Positions 43,915 to 53,479 of a DNA stretch of 64,000 bases are shown piece after piece. The stretch is from Pseudomonadota bacterium. GTDB taxonomy: Bacteria; Desulfobacterota; Desulfobulbia; Desulfobulbales; SURF-16. The position numbers and the translations under genes were made by a program. The notes under the pieces are model-generated. The model did not search any database. It was not told the origin of the DNA and saw only the letters and a program-made list of their open reading frames with translations. The first letter of the stretch is position 1. Each line of letters opens with the position of its first letter. Location of the stretch: the NCBI GenBank assembly GCA_018816555.1, contig JAHIVT010000086.1, forward strand, positions 62,001 through 126,000. The letters are read 5' to 3'.

Positions 43915-44115
43915 TTACTGCTGGATAACATTCTCAGCAGCCGGTCCTTTCGGGCCGTCAACAACATTAAATGTTACACGGGCGCCTTCTGTAAGAGATT
44001 TGAATCCCTGAGCCTGAATTGCGGAATGATGTACGAATACATCCTTGCCGCCGTCCTGCTCAATAAAACCAAAACCCTTAGCATCATTAAACCATTTTAC
44101 TGTACCTTCTGCCAT
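43915..44115 (-). CDS. CspA-family cold-shock protein
   Basis: A 66-aa single-domain RNA/ssDNA-binding protein. RNP1 (KGFGFIEQ) and RNP2 (DVFVHHSAI) are both intact, and the length is the family norm. It melts RNA secondary structure, usually at low temperature or in growth transitions. AGGAG sits about ten bases before the ATG. A structured leader lies upstream and a strong terminator follows, so it is a monocistronic unit. Confidence 0.96.
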   Translation of the reverse strand: MAEGTVKWFNDAKGFGFIEQDGGKDVFVHHSAIQAQGFKSLTEGARVTFNVVDGPKGPAAENVIQQ

Positions 44116-44216
44116 TTTGTACTACTCCTTAAAAACAGGGTTCCTCAAGGGGAACCACTTTATAAATTGTCCAACTTACCAGCAGGTAAGTCGGTTGGCA
44201 GCTTGTTTGTTCAAAC
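44116..44216 (-). promoter_or_regulatory. Structured leader of the cold-shock gene
   Basis: Between the upstream terminator and the ATG are two hairpins: GGTTCC / GGAACC at 44139-44156 and CCAACTTACC with its imperfect partner at 44173-44199. Cold-shock mRNAs often have structured, temperature-sensing leaders; whether this one does is inference. I could not place the promoter with confidence. Confidence 0.5.
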
Positions 44217-44253
44217 AAAAAAAAACGCACTTCCTTTCTGCAAGGATTGTGCG
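44217..44253 (-). terminator. Intrinsic terminator downstream of the sensor kinase gene
   Basis: On the minus strand, CGCAC..TCCTT pairs with AAGGA..GTGCG (28-base hairpin, small internal loop) and is followed by nine T residues. It sits about 170 bases after the kinase stop and separates that gene from the cold-shock gene. The 305 bases between the two genes hold nothing else I can support. Confidence 0.8.
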
Positions 44254-44420
44254 GTTATTTTTTTTAGTATTTTTTATTTACTACAAACATGTACTGCACA
44301 CTTTCAAAAAACATATTACACAGCCTGGCTAAAAAAAGCTATATATTTATTTTACCCATGCAAATAAGATCAGTTATAGCAAGTTTCATCCATGGGCCGT
44401 CGCACTTATTAGCGGGCAAT

Positions 44421-46364
44421 TCATGTGGCCCTCTGCTGTACGATGGGCAGCAGAATGCTGAATGTCGTGCCTTTTCCCGGGCTGCTTTCCACCTCAATCC
44501 TGCCGCCATGCCTCTTGATGATGCCGTAACTGACGGAGAGGCCAAGGCCTGTACCCTTGACGGCGGGTTTGGTGGAGAAAAAAGGTTCGAATATTCTGTC
44601 CATGTCTTCAGGTTCGATGCCGACCCCGGTGTCGGCAATATGGATGGCGATCCGGTCGACTTGTTTTACAGTGGTGATGGTAATCACCCCGCCCTCTGCC
44701 GGCATGGAGGCTCCGGCATTGTTGAGCATGTTCAGCATGACCTGTTTGATCTGATCGGGAATGGCCTGAATGGGCGGCAGATCTCCGGCAAAATATTTTT
44801 TCACCCTTATCTTTTTCTGGCTGAAATCTTTTTTGACCAGCAGCAGCATGTCCTGGATCGCTTCATGCACATCAAGCAGGGTCATGAGTCCGGAAGTTGG
44901 CCGGTTGAAACTCTGCAGGTCCTGGGTCAGTTTGGCGACCCGGTCACATTCTTTGATAGCCAGATTCACCAAGTCCCTGTTCTTTTCATCCAGTGTCAGT
45001 CGTTTTCGCAGTCCATCGAGCACGTTGCGGATACCGAAAATAGGATTATTGAACTCATGGGCGATGGAAGCGGAGAGCTTGCCTATGGCACTCAGTTTTT
45101 CCGCATGGAGCAGCTGATTATATGTCTTTTCCAGGGCCTCGCTGCGTTCCGCGACTCTTTCTTCCAGTTTGTCATGGGCCTCCTGCAGGTTTTCTTCGGC
45201 ATATTTCCGTTCGGTAATCTCGATCTGCAGCCGGCGGTTCGTCTCGGTCAGCTCTGCCGTACGTTGTGAAACGATGGCTTCCAGGCTTGCCTTGTGCTGC
45301 TGCAGCTCTTTTTCCACATTTTTACGGATCTCGATTTCCTCAGTGAGAAAATCATGGGTTTTTATCAGGCGTTTCTCCATCCGGCTGATATGAAAATAGA
45401 AAAGAAGAAACAGGATGCCGAGCACGGCCATGCAGATAATGGCCAGAATAGTTGAGACCTGCTGTTTGTCGACATCGTCGGTGAAATCCTTGATGGCGAT
45501 TATTTCGCCGATGTCCTCTCCGCTCGCCACCTTGAGAGGACTAAAACCTCCCCGGTATTTTTTGTCCCCCTCGGTGATTTTGAAGATCAGCTTTTCTTTT
45601 TCCGCATGGGGCATATTGATGTAGTTATTGATGTCTTGAGGGACAAAGTCCATTGTTCTGCCGATGATGACATGGCGGGGTATCTCCTCCCAGCGGCCCT
45701 GGCGACCGGATATTTTCAGTCCTTCTTCCCACATTTGCCTGTTCAGATGGCGGATGTTGACCAGAAAGAAGAAATCGTAACCAAGAATCTCCTTCATGGC
45801 CGGGATAATATATTCAACCTCCCTGCCCAGTTCGATGTAGCCGATCAATTTGTTGTTTACCACCCAGGGGTGGACAACCCGGAGGGTCAATGTGCCGAAT
45901 GGTCCGAGTTCGATGCCGAAAGAGACAGCCTTTGCTTCAGCGGCCTTTTTCAGGGTGTAACGGTCAATGAAATCACCATGGCTTGATGGCTTATGTACCC
46001 GCAGAAAGCAGGTTCTGTCCAGATCATGAAAGTAGAAGTGGGTAATATGATGCCGGTTCTCAATGTTGCGGAAAATTGATTTGGTGTTTGCATAGAGCAG
46101 CTGCCGGTCTTTGGCAAGAAAGGCTTGATAGATCGCGGGGTCGTCCATGACAAAATCAATGAAGGTATTTAAGTGTTCCGCTTCATTGCGCAGCGTGGTG
46201 TTAAAGAGTTGCTGCACGCTGCTTAACTGCTGGTGGATGTTCCGGTCAAACTGATGGCGCTGCAGCCAGTATGCCCCGGAAATGGAGAAGACAAGTATAA
46301 ACAGCAGGGCAAAAGCCAGGGGCAAAAGAATGGCCTTGCGTATGTGAATGGTAGAACTCGTCAT
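44421..46364 (-). CDS. Membrane sensor histidine kinase with dCache_3-type domain
   Basis: A 647-aa kinase. TM1 (about 10-31), a periplasmic double-Cache region (about 34-302) with the characteristic TCFLRVHKPSSHGDFIDRY and IELGPFGTLTLRVVHPW, TM2 (about 304-325), a long coiled coil (about 335-425), HisKA with His436 in SIAHEFNNPIFGIRN, and an ATPase with NMLNNAGASMP, DTGVGIEPEDMD and GTGLGLSVSYGIIKRHGG. No receiver domain, so it must signal to a separate regulator; the response regulator-TPR gene upstream on the same strand (46810-47982) is a candidate. Confidence 0.92.
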   Translation of the reverse strand: MTSSTIHIRKAILLPLAFALLFILVFSISGAYWLQRHQFDRNIHQQLSSVQQLFNTTLRNEAEHLNTFIDFVMDDPAIYQAFLAKDRQLLYANTKSIFRNIENRHHITHFYFHDLDRTCFLRVHKPSSHGDFIDRYTLKKAAEAKAVSFGIELGPFGTLTLRVVHPWVVNNKLIGYIELGREVEYIIPAMKEILGYDFFFLVNIRHLNRQMWEEGLKISGRQGRWEEIPRHVIIGRTMDFVPQDINNYINMPHAEKEKLIFKITEGDKKYRGGFSPLKVASGEDIGEIIAIKDFTDDVDKQQVSTILAIICMAVLGILFLLFYFHISRMEKRLIKTHDFLTEEIEIRKNVEKELQQHKASLEAIVSQRTAELTETNRRLQIEITERKYAEENLQEAHDKLEERVAERSEALEKTYNQLLHAEKLSAIGKLSASIAHEFNNPIFGIRNVLDGLRKRLTLDEKNRDLVNLAIKECDRVAKLTQDLQSFNRPTSGLMTLLDVHEAIQDMLLLVKKDFSQKKIRVKKYFAGDLPPIQAIPDQIKQVMLNMLNNAGASMPAEGGVITITTVKQVDRIAIHIADTGVGIEPEDMDRIFEPFFSTKPAVKGTGLGLSVSYGIIKRHGGRIEVESSPGKGTTFSILLPIVQQRAT

Positions 46365-46809
46365 AACATTTATTGTTGTTTTCCAGAGTTCAGGTCAGCA
46401 ATACCGGGCGAACAGGGCTTTGGCCCTGCGGGTTATGGGCCTGGCTATAAACGACTGCATTTTTTGGTAATAAATAATGATAGATATTTACCATATATCA
46501 ACAAGGAGGAGGAATTTTTTTATAAATTTTTCCGGAAAACCGGCTGGAGAACGGGTTTGACTGCGGAACAGAGCGCGGGGCTCGGTTTTACAGGTACAGG
46601 GCCAGGCAGAAATAAATGATAAGCCGCTAAAGACTTTTTCCGGATAGGGAGGCCGGATGTCGAAGCCGTTGTAAAAAAATAACACAGCCATTCTGAAAAC
46701 TAAAACGGCATAAGGAGCCGTAAAGGAAGGGGCAGAACTGTACAAGTTGTTTCGTAACGGCTCCTAAGCCGCGGCAGGGAAATGTCCAGTCGGATAATTC
46801 CTGTGGCAA
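46365..46809. other. Intergenic region with one dispersed repeat
   Basis: 445 bases between two minus-strand signalling genes. The part from 46365 to 46660 shows nothing recognisable apart from AT-rich sequence; the rest is occupied by repeat copy 3. The gap argues against tight co-transcription of the flanking genes. Confidence 0.5.
46663..46771. repeat. Third copy of the 105-base dispersed repeat
   Basis: It begins AAGCCGTTGTAAAAAAATAA, nearly identical to the left end of the copy at 38587. The core has CGGCATAAGGAGCCGTAA (46706 on) and CGTAACGGCTCCTAAGCCG at the right end, forming an imperfect inverted repeat. Confidence 0.75.
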
Positions 46810-47982
46810 TCAGGATTTCCGGGTTAATCTCTGCTGGACCGCCTCTATCAGTTCGTGAGCTTTCTCGAAATCAGGGTAGAGACGGAGGGTTTTTTTCAGA
46901 TAGGATTCGGCATCCTCATATTGCTTTTGCAGAAAGAGCAGACTGGAGAGGTTGTAGTTGACAACCTTGTGCTGCGGGTCAAGCTTCAGGCAGCTCATGT
47001 AAAAGTATTTTGCCTTATCAAAGTCCTTATTTTTTCTGGAACGCAGACCGAGCTTGTTTAAGAAATGGATTGTTTTTTCGATATTGTCGTCCTGGATTTT
47101 CTTGCCGAAGAGGAGATCGGCCTCATCAACAAGCCCGGCTTCAATATAACCATCCAGCACCTCCTTGATCTGATCGGCATTGTTCTTGGCGAGCTGCTGG
47201 GCCTCATCCAGATGTTGCTGGGCCCGATCGATATCACCGGTTCGTGTGCAGGCCCTGGCCAGGCCGATATGGATGTCAAAGGTATCCGGCAGAATATCGG
47301 TTACCTTCTGCAGGTAGTAGGCAAGATTGACATAGTCCTCGTTGGCTTGGTAGATTTCAGCAAGGGCAAGCAGGGCGCTGATAAACTGTTCTTCAATGAC
47401 CAGAGATTTCTTGAAATTCAGTTCGGCATTTTTTCCGTTGCCGAGTTGCTGGTAGATCAAACCGAGATAATAATAGGGCAGGGCGCTGTCGATGCAGGCC
47501 TTACTCGCCGCCTCAAAACTCTCCAGTGCCTTGTCGTATTCCATGTTTAAGAACAAATATTTGCCGTTGCTGATCGCCTTGTCGTATTCGGTAGGGTATC
47601 GCCTGTGGGCAATGACCTTTTTCACCAGGTCATCCAGTTGATTGATGTTTGGCGGCTTAATCAGGTAGTAATCCACCTCTGCCTGCACGCTGCGCATGAA
47701 ATCTCCCCGCTTATCAGCGCCGGTGATCATGATAAAGGGAAGGTCATAGAATCGCCTGGTCTGGCGGATGAGGCGAAGAAGTTCGATGCCGTTCATTTCC
47801 GGCATCAGGTAATCGCAGAGAACAACATCAATATCTCCTTCCTGTATTCTGTCCCAGGCCTTCAGTCCATTGACCGCGGTGGCATAATTATGGTAGCCCA
47901 GTTCGATGAGCATGGATTCAAGCATTTTACGCATGGACTGGTTGTCTTCAACGATGAGGATATTGCTGTTCTTTTTTTTCAT
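46810..47982 (-). CDS. Response regulator with TPR repeats
   Basis: A 390-aa cytoplasmic protein. The receiver domain (about 7-125) has ILIVEDN, phospho-acceptor Asp57 in VVLCDYLMPEMNG and Lys in YYLIKPPNI. The remainder (about 140-390) consists of six to seven TPR-like helix pairs, for example SALPYYYLGLIYQQLGNGKNAE and VNYNLSSLLFLQKQYEDAES. Proteins of this layout work as phosphorylation-controlled protein-binding scaffolds; no DNA-binding or enzyme domain is present. Likely partners are the kinases on either side. Confidence 0.9.
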   Translation of the reverse strand: MKKKNSNILIVEDNQSMRKMLESMLIELGYHNYATAVNGLKAWDRIQEGDIDVVLCDYLMPEMNGIELLRLIRQTRRFYDLPFIMITGADKRGDFMRSVQAEVDYYLIKPPNINQLDDLVKKVIAHRRYPTEYDKAISNGKYLFLNMEYDKALESFEAASKACIDSALPYYYLGLIYQQLGNGKNAELNFKKSLVIEEQFISALLALAEIYQANEDYVNLAYYLQKVTDILPDTFDIHIGLARACTRTGDIDRAQQHLDEAQQLAKNNADQIKEVLDGYIEAGLVDEADLLFGKKIQDDNIEKTIHFLNKLGLRSRKNKDFDKAKYFYMSCLKLDPQHKVVNYNLSSLLFLQKQYEDAESYLKKTLRLYPDFEKAHELIEAVQQRLTRKS

Positions 47983-48239
47983 GCCGGATCAGTCCTTTAC
48001 TGTTTTTTCTGCAATCATCATAACTTATTATAATGACGATATTGCCTGTGATGCGCAAGAAAAAAAAATTGAGTTTGCGGGCCGACCGGGCGGGAAGATG
48101 GCAAATTTACGAGGGGGATATTGCATTCCTCTATGGATTAGGCTTATAAATGAAAGGATAAGGAAAATCGCGGTTGCATGTATCTCCTCACCTTTGCCGG
48201 CGGCAATGTAAGCCGGCAGACCGACCAGGCCACTGGAAA

Positions 48240-51143
48240 ATGCCCATTAAAAAAAGATTTCTCGTTATCCCGCTGCTTGTCTTTCTCTCCGCTTATCTGC
48301 CTTATCTGCTTTACAGCGAGGTCAAACAGATAACCATCGATGAGTTTGACGCCCGGCAGATGGTGTACGCCAGACAGGCCGCCCGCAGCATTGAAAATCT
48401 TCTGAACAGATTTTTTAATGAACTTTCCTATATCGCCAGTATAGACGACATCGTCCTCATGGGGCCGAAAGGTGAGGAGCTGATGCGGAAATATTACCAG
48501 AAAAATCAGAAAGAGATCCTGGCCATTACCAGAGTGGACAGCACAGGACGCATCATCTATACCGAGCCATACAACAGCAAGGCCATAGGCGCCGATATTT
48601 CATCCCAGCCCCATGTTGCCCGGATGCTGCTGACCCATAAGCCGGTGATCAGTGATGTCTTTACCGCAGTGCAGGGACATCGTAGTATTGCCTATCATGT
48701 GCCGGTCATGGCGGGTGATAGCTCTGCGGGCAGTATCGCCATTCTGATCCCGTTCTCCCGGATGGCCGAAGAATCCCTGGAAACGATCAGGACCGGTGAG
48801 TCGGGACAAATTTTGATAATCGGCAGAGATGGGGTCGTGCTCTATTCAGACGAACCGTCACAGATAGGAAAAAAGAGTGATGAGTTTTACAACCATTCTC
48901 CTGCTGCCCTGGCAATGATCAGGCAGATGAAGCAAGGTGCAGAAGGACGGGCGGTATTGACTTTTGCATCGGGAAAAGGAGAGGTTGGTCATGCCGTCTA
49001 CAGTCCGGTTGAATTCGGTGCAGGGTTCTGGTCCATTGCCGTGGTAACGTCTGAGCGGGAGGTTCTTGCCACCATGCGGGGCTTCAAGAACAAGTGGTTC
49101 CTGCTGCTTGGTGTTTTAGTCTGCGCGACCTTTGTCTCTTCCTATTATATTTTCCGTTCATGGGTGGATGCCAAAGAAGAGGAGGTAAGAAAAAGGGCGG
49201 AAGAGATGCTGAGGGAAAGTGAAAGAAATTACAGAGCCATGGTGGAGAGTGCCAACAGTATTGTCCTCAAATGGGATACAACGGGCACCATTAATTATCT
49301 CAATCCTTTCGGCCTGGAGTTTTTCGGCTTTACCCGTGAGGAGATTGTCGGCAGAAACGTCATGGGAACTATTGTCCCCGAGGCGGAGAGCACCGGCCGG
49401 GACCTCCGGTACATGATAGATGACATTCTGGTCAATCCCCTGAAGTACATGAATAATATCAACCAGAATATGCGGAAATCCGGTGAACGGGTATGGATAT
49501 CATGGACCAATGAGCCCATTGTCGACGCGGGTGGCAATTTTCTTGAGATCCAGAGTATCGGCAATGACCTGACCACCCTGAAAAATGCCGAAGCAGCCAC
49601 CATGGAGAGCGAGCGGAAATACAAGTTGGTGGCTGATGCCACCTCGGACATCATCTACGAATATCAGGTAAGCGAAGAGACGTTGACCTATGTTTCGCCC
49701 AATTGCGGGGATATTCTCGGCTATAGCCCCGATGAACTGATGGGGCGGAAAGGGTTTCTTGAAACTGTTATCTGCCGGGAAGATGTGGAGGCCGTTCATA
49801 AAAAGAGACTGCAGGCCTTGGGAGGGAGTGAGGCAAAGATGGCGCTGGAGTATGGCGTGAGGTGTAAAAACGGCGCCAGGAAATTTGTGGTTGACCACAG
49901 CACCCTGCAGCGGGATGAGAACGGCAGAGTGGTCAGCATGACCGGTTCCATGAAGGATGTCTCCAATCAGAAGGAACTTGAGGAGAAGCTGCGCCGGGCG
50001 GAAAAGATGGAGGCCATCGGCACCCTGGCCGGCGGAGTGGCCCATGATCTCAATAACATACTTTCAGGGCTGGTCAGTTATCCGGATCTGTTGCTGCTGA
50101 GCCTGCCGGACGACAGCCCGATCAGAAAGACGGTCCTTATCATAAAAAAATCAGGGGAAAAGGCAGCGGCAATTGTCAATGATCTGCTGACCCTGGCGCG
50201 GAGGGGTGTTTCGGTGACCGAGGTTATTAACCTCAATGCCACGATCAGGGAATTTGTGCAGTCTCCGGAGTTCCAGAATTTGAAGGCCCTGCATGAGCAT
50301 GTTCGGCTTGAGCTGCAGCTTGAGGAAGAGCTGCTGAATATCTCCGGCTCCCCGGTGCATCTGACCAAAACCATTATGAATCTGGTGGTGAATGCCTATG
50401 AGTCCATGCCCGGCGGTGGAGAAATCCGCATCACCACGGAGAACAGGTATGTGGACAAGCCGGTGCAGGGATATGATGATGTGCAGGAAGGTGATTATGT
50501 GAGGCTGACCGTCGCGGATACCGGCCATGGCATATCCCCTGAGGACCGGCAAAGGATTTTCGAGCCATTTTACACCAAAAAGGTCATGGGCCGCAGTGGA
50601 ACAGGGCTTGGTCTGGCGGTGGTGTGGGGCACGGTGAAGGATCACCATGGTTATATCGATGTCCGGTCAAGCCGGGATAAGGGGGCGGACTTTATCCTCT
50701 ATTTTCCCGTATCCCGCGAGCTGCTCAAGGGCAAGGCCGAGAAGCTGTTTGCCGTTGAGGAATACCGGGGAACAGGTGAATCGATTTTGATCGTCGATGA
50801 TGTGAGCGAACAGCGGGAACTGGCCACCCAGATGCTGGCGCAGATGGGTTACCAGGTGGAATCTGTGGACAGTGGCGATGAAGCGGTTACCCTGCTGGCC
50901 GATCGGGAGTTTGATCTGCTGGTGTTGGATATGATCATGGAGCCTGGCATGGACGGTCTTGACACCTATAAGGCGGTGCTTCGCATCAGGCCCCGGCAGA
51001 AGGCCATCATCGCCAGCGGTTATTCCGAAACGGACCGGGTGCGTGAGGCCCAGCAGCTGGGCGCCGGCCAATACCTGCGAAAACCCTATACCCTGGAGAA
51101 ACTGGTCAGGGCTGTGCGGGGTGAGCTGCACCGGTCCGCGTGA
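48240..51143 (+). CDS. Hybrid sensor kinase: Cache-PAS-PAS-HisKA-HATPase-REC
   Basis: A 967-aa membrane kinase. TM1 (about 6-24), a periplasmic dCache domain (about 27-275, with TGESGQILIIGRDGVVLYSDEP), TM2 (about 283-305), two PAS domains (about 325-445 and 455-580), HisKA with His602 in [13 protein letters not shown], and an ATPase with NLVVNAYESMPGGGEI and GTGLGLAVVWGTVKDHHG. A C-terminal receiver has Asp897 in LLVLDMIMEPGMDG. ATG at 48240 is chosen because the first membrane helix starts there; the frame continues 22 codons upstream without a plausible signal. It converges with the transporter gene, 51 bases between stops. Confidence 0.92.
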   Translation: MPIKKRFLVIPLLVFLSAYLPYLLYSEVKQITIDEFDARQMVYARQAARSIENLLNRFFNELSYIASIDDIVLMGPKGEELMRKYYQKNQKEILAITRVDSTGRIIYTEPYNSKAIGADISSQPHVARMLLTHKPVISDVFTAVQGHRSIAYHVPVMAGDSSAGSIAILIPFSRMAEESLETIRTGESGQILIIGRDGVVLYSDEPSQIGKKSDEFYNHSPAALAMIRQMKQGAEGRAVLTFASGKGEVGHAVYSPVEFGAGFWSIAVVTSEREVLATMRGFKNKWFLLLGVLVCATFVSSYYIFRSWVDAKEEEVRKRAEEMLRESERNYRAMVESANSIVLKWDTTGTINYLNPFGLEFFGFTREEIVGRNVMGTIVPEAESTGRDLRYMIDDILVNPLKYMNNINQNMRKSGERVWISWTNEPIVDAGGNFLEIQSIGNDLTTLKNAEAATMESERKYKLVADATSDIIYEYQVSEETLTYVSPNCGDILGYSPDELMGRKGFLETVICREDVEAVHKKRLQALGGSEAKMALEYGVRCKNGARKFVVDHSTLQRDENGRVVSMTGSMKDVSNQKELEEKLRRAEKMEAIGTLAGGVAHDLNNILSGLVSYPDLLLLSLPDDSPIRKTVLIIKKSGEKAAAIVNDLLTLARRGVSVTEVINLNATIREFVQSPEFQNLKALHEHVRLELQLEEELLNISGSPVHLTKTIMNLVVNAYESMPGGGEIRITTENRYVDKPVQGYDDVQEGDYVRLTVADTGHGISPEDRQRIFEPFYTKKVMGRSGTGLGLAVVWGTVKDHHGYIDVRSSRDKGADFILYFPVSRELLKGKAEKLFAVEEYRGTGESILIVDDVSEQRELATQMLAQMGYQVESVDSGDEAVTLLADREFDLLVLDMIMEPGMDGLDTYKAVLRIRPRQKAIIASGYSETDRVREAQQLGAGQYLRKPYTLEKLVRAVRGELHRSA

Positions 51144-51194
51144 AGGTATTGCGCCGGGATGTCTGCGATCGCTTTCTGTCAATGCGGCACGTAT

Positions 51195-52463
51195 CTATTC
51201 CAGTTGCCTGGCCAGTCTGGCCCCCTCTTCCTCGTTGACAAAGCAGAGAAAAATTGCGCCGCTGACAAACAGGCCGATGATGGCCAGCAGGGACAGCCGG
51301 GGACTGCCGGTGAACATAGCGACCAGGCCCATGAGCAGCGGGCCGATCACCGCGGCAAACTTGCCGAGCATGTTGTAGAAGCCGAAAAATTCCGAAGATT
51401 TGTTTGCTGGAATGAGTCGTGAATAGAGCGAGCGGCTGAGGGACTGCACCCCGCCCTGCACAAGGCCGATGGCCACGGCCATCAGATAAAATTCCCTGAC
51501 CGTCTCCATGGACATGGCCCATACTGTTACCAGCAGGTAGATGGCAATGCCCAGTAGAATAGCCCTTTTGGTGCCCATTTTTTCCCCCAGTCTGCCGAAG
51601 ATCAGGGCGGCGGGAAAGCCGACAAACTGGGTGATGAGCAGGGCCACTATCAGGCTGTTGGAAGCAAAACCAAGGGCCAGGCCGTAATCAACCGCCATGC
51701 GGATAATGGTGTCGAGTGCGTCAATATAAAGCCAGTAGCCGGCAAGAAAAACCAGGACCACCCGTAGTTTGCGTATCTCTTTAAAGGTAGTGAAAAGTTG
51801 CCGGAAGCCGGCGGTAACCATACCCTGTCGGGCTTGGGCGGCGGGTGGAGCGGGTTCCTTGACCCACAGCAGGATCGGCAGGGAAAAAATCGCCCACCAG
51901 ATGCCCACGGTGAGAAAGGAGAGGCGCACCGCCTGGGCGGCATCGGCCAGGCCGAAGAGGGCGGGCTTTAAGGTCATTATCACATTGACGGCAAAGAGCA
52001 GGCCGCCGCCGAGATAACCCAGGCTGAAGCCCAGGGCCGAAATCCTGTCCGAGGTGGCAGGGGATGCCACATTGACCAAGAGAGAGTCGTAGAACACGTT
52101 GCCCCCGGAAAAACCGATGATGGCGAAGATGTAGAAAAGGGAGGCCACAAGCCAGGCGCCTTGACCCACCGTGGACAGCCCGGCGCTCATCACCACGCCA
52201 AGGGCTGCGAAAAAAAACAGGAATTTCTTTTTTGCCCCGGCCTGATCCGCCATGGCGCCCAGTATGGGGGCAAGAAAGATGACGACCAGGCTGCCGGCGG
52301 AGTTGGCCAGTCCCAGCCGGAAGGTGCTGGTGGAAACCGCAACATCGCTGCACCAGTACTGTTTGAAGAAGATGGGGAAGAATCCGGCCATGATGCTGGT
52401 GGCAAAGGCGGAATTGGCCCAGTCGTAGAAGGCCCAGGAGAGAGTCTCTCGGTTGATTTTCAT
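51195..52463 (-). CDS. MFS transporter, UMF1/Atg22-like
   Basis: A 422-aa protein with 12 predicted membrane helices. The start SWAFYDWANSAFATSIMAGFF-type motif and the following GPxLGAMADQAG-like loop (APILGAMADQAGAKKKFLFF) are characteristic of the UMF1 group related to vacuolar effluxer Atg22. These are thought to export amino acids or other small metabolites, but bacterial substrates are unknown. It lies 40 bases downstream of the glycerophosphodiesterase gene on the same strand, so the pair may handle a product of lipid head-group breakdown; this is inference. Confidence 0.88.
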   Translation of the reverse strand: MKINRETLSWAFYDWANSAFATSIMAGFFPIFFKQYWCSDVAVSTSTFRLGLANSAGSLVVIFLAPILGAMADQAGAKKKFLFFFAALGVVMSAGLSTVGQGAWLVASLFYIFAIIGFSGGNVFYDSLLVNVASPATSDRISALGFSLGYLGGGLLFAVNVIMTLKPALFGLADAAQAVRLSFLTVGIWWAIFSLPILLWVKEPAPPAAQARQGMVTAGFRQLFTTFKEIRKLRVVLVFLAGYWLYIDALDTIIRMAVDYGLALGFASNSLIVALLITQFVGFPAALIFGRLGEKMGTKRAILLGIAIYLLVTVWAMSMETVREFYLMAVAIGLVQGGVQSLSRSLYSRLIPANKSSEFFGFYNMLGKFAAVIGPLLMGLVAMFTGSPRLSLLAIIGLFVSGAIFLCFVNEEEGARLARQLE

Positions 52464-52503
52464 GGCTTGCTTATAGTGCCGTTGCCGACTGGAATGTCAA
52501 GAA

Positions 52504-53274
52504 TCACTGTTTCAGTGCGTGCAGATAGTCAAGAATTCGTTCAGGAAAATCCGTCACCAGGCCCCTGGCATGGCGCTGCATGGCAAGTTCCGCGTCCTGC
52601 AACGTGTTGATGGTATACACCCCGGCAAAGATGCCATGTGCGGCAATATCAGCTCCAAGCTCCGGGGTCAGCTGTTCGAGGGAACAGACAAAGGCCTGGC
52701 AGCCGGTGTCCTGCAGCACAAGCGAGGGCAACCTCGCGTCTTCCGGCGGCAGCAGGGCGGCGGTATGAAATCCCTGTTCAAGCGAGTTGAGGTGCCTCAG
52801 CGAGTCATGATGAAAAGAGGAGAACAGGGTAAACGGCGTCATTGCGGCACTGGTGGTCGCCTCGGTAATGAGTTTGATGCGTTTCCGCCAGTCTTCACCG
52901 GCTGCCGGCGGTTTGATCTCCACATTGATGCACGCCTTGCCCCTGATCAACTGGAAAACGTCATCAAGCAGGGGGATCTTTTCGCCACGGAATCGGTAGG
53001 CAAACCAGGCACCGGCATCCAGCTTTTTAAGCTCTTCATAGGAGAAACTGCAGATCTCGCCATGACCGTCGGTGGTCCGCTCCAGGGTTTCATCGTGGAA
53101 GACAACTATCTGATCATCCGTGGTGATCTGTACATCGATCTCAAGCATCAGGGCTCCGACTTCGAGAGCGAGACCTATGGCGGTCAGGGTGTTTTCCGGC
53201 GCCGTACCGGAGGCGCCGCGATGGGCGACGACAAGATGGGGATGTTCTACGACGAGATCCTGCAGTGATTTCAT
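52504..53274 (-). CDS. Glycerophosphodiester phosphodiesterase
   Basis: A 256-aa TIM-barrel hydrolase. The catalytic signature VAHRGASGTAPENTL is at residues about 16-30, followed by EIDVQITTDDQIVVFHDETLERTTDG with the metal-binding Glu/Asp and second His, and NVEIKPP. It splits glycerophosphodiesters to glycerol-3-phosphate and an alcohol. No signal peptide, so a cytoplasmic enzyme is expected. ATG at 53274 is chosen with GAAGAG eight bases upstream, over a TTG five codons earlier. First gene of a pair with the MFS transporter. Confidence 0.93.
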   Translation of the reverse strand: MKSLQDLVVEHPHLVVAHRGASGTAPENTLTAIGLALEVGALMLEIDVQITTDDQIVVFHDETLERTTDGHGEICSFSYEELKKLDAGAWFAYRFRGEKIPLLDDVFQLIRGKACINVEIKPPAAGEDWRKRIKLITEATTSAAMTPFTLFSSFHHDSLRHLNSLEQGFHTAALLPPEDARLPSLVLQDTGCQAFVCSLEQLTPELGADIAAHGIFAGVYTINTLQDAELAMQRHARGLVTDFPERILDYLHALKQ

Positions 53275-53404
53275 GGTGTAACTCTTCAATTAGTGATGTC
53301 TTCGTAATAACAGAAAATTGCTGGATTCGTAACAAGTCCTGGCATCGACTTTTCGTGACGATAAATCAGGAGATTATCATCCGCAAAGAGAAAAGGGCAC
53401 GCCG

Positions 53405-53432
53405 TAGGGGCAGTTCGCGAACCGCCCCTACG
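53405..53432. repeat. Dispersed GC-rich palindrome, copy 2
   Basis: Arms GTAGGGGCAGTTCG / CGAACCGCCCCTAC, one mismatch. Matches the palindrome at 24771-24794. It lies in the 205-base gap between divergently unrelated minus-strand genes, just beyond the hydrolase gene. Confidence 0.8.
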
Positions 53433-53479
53433 AAACTGGCCAGTTTATCAGCCCTACACTTTTGCCACTTGCCTTACTC

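Noticed and set aside
44289..45269. Plus-strand open frame of 326 codons over the sensor kinase
   Set aside because: It is antisense to HisKA/ATPase motifs of the real minus-strand gene and has no recognisable domain or start signal.
48024..48239. Cyclic-di-GMP riboswitch before the Cache-PAS kinase
   Set aside because: A GCCGGCGGCAATGTAAGCCGGC stretch caught the eye, but the conserved GEMM core sequences are missing.
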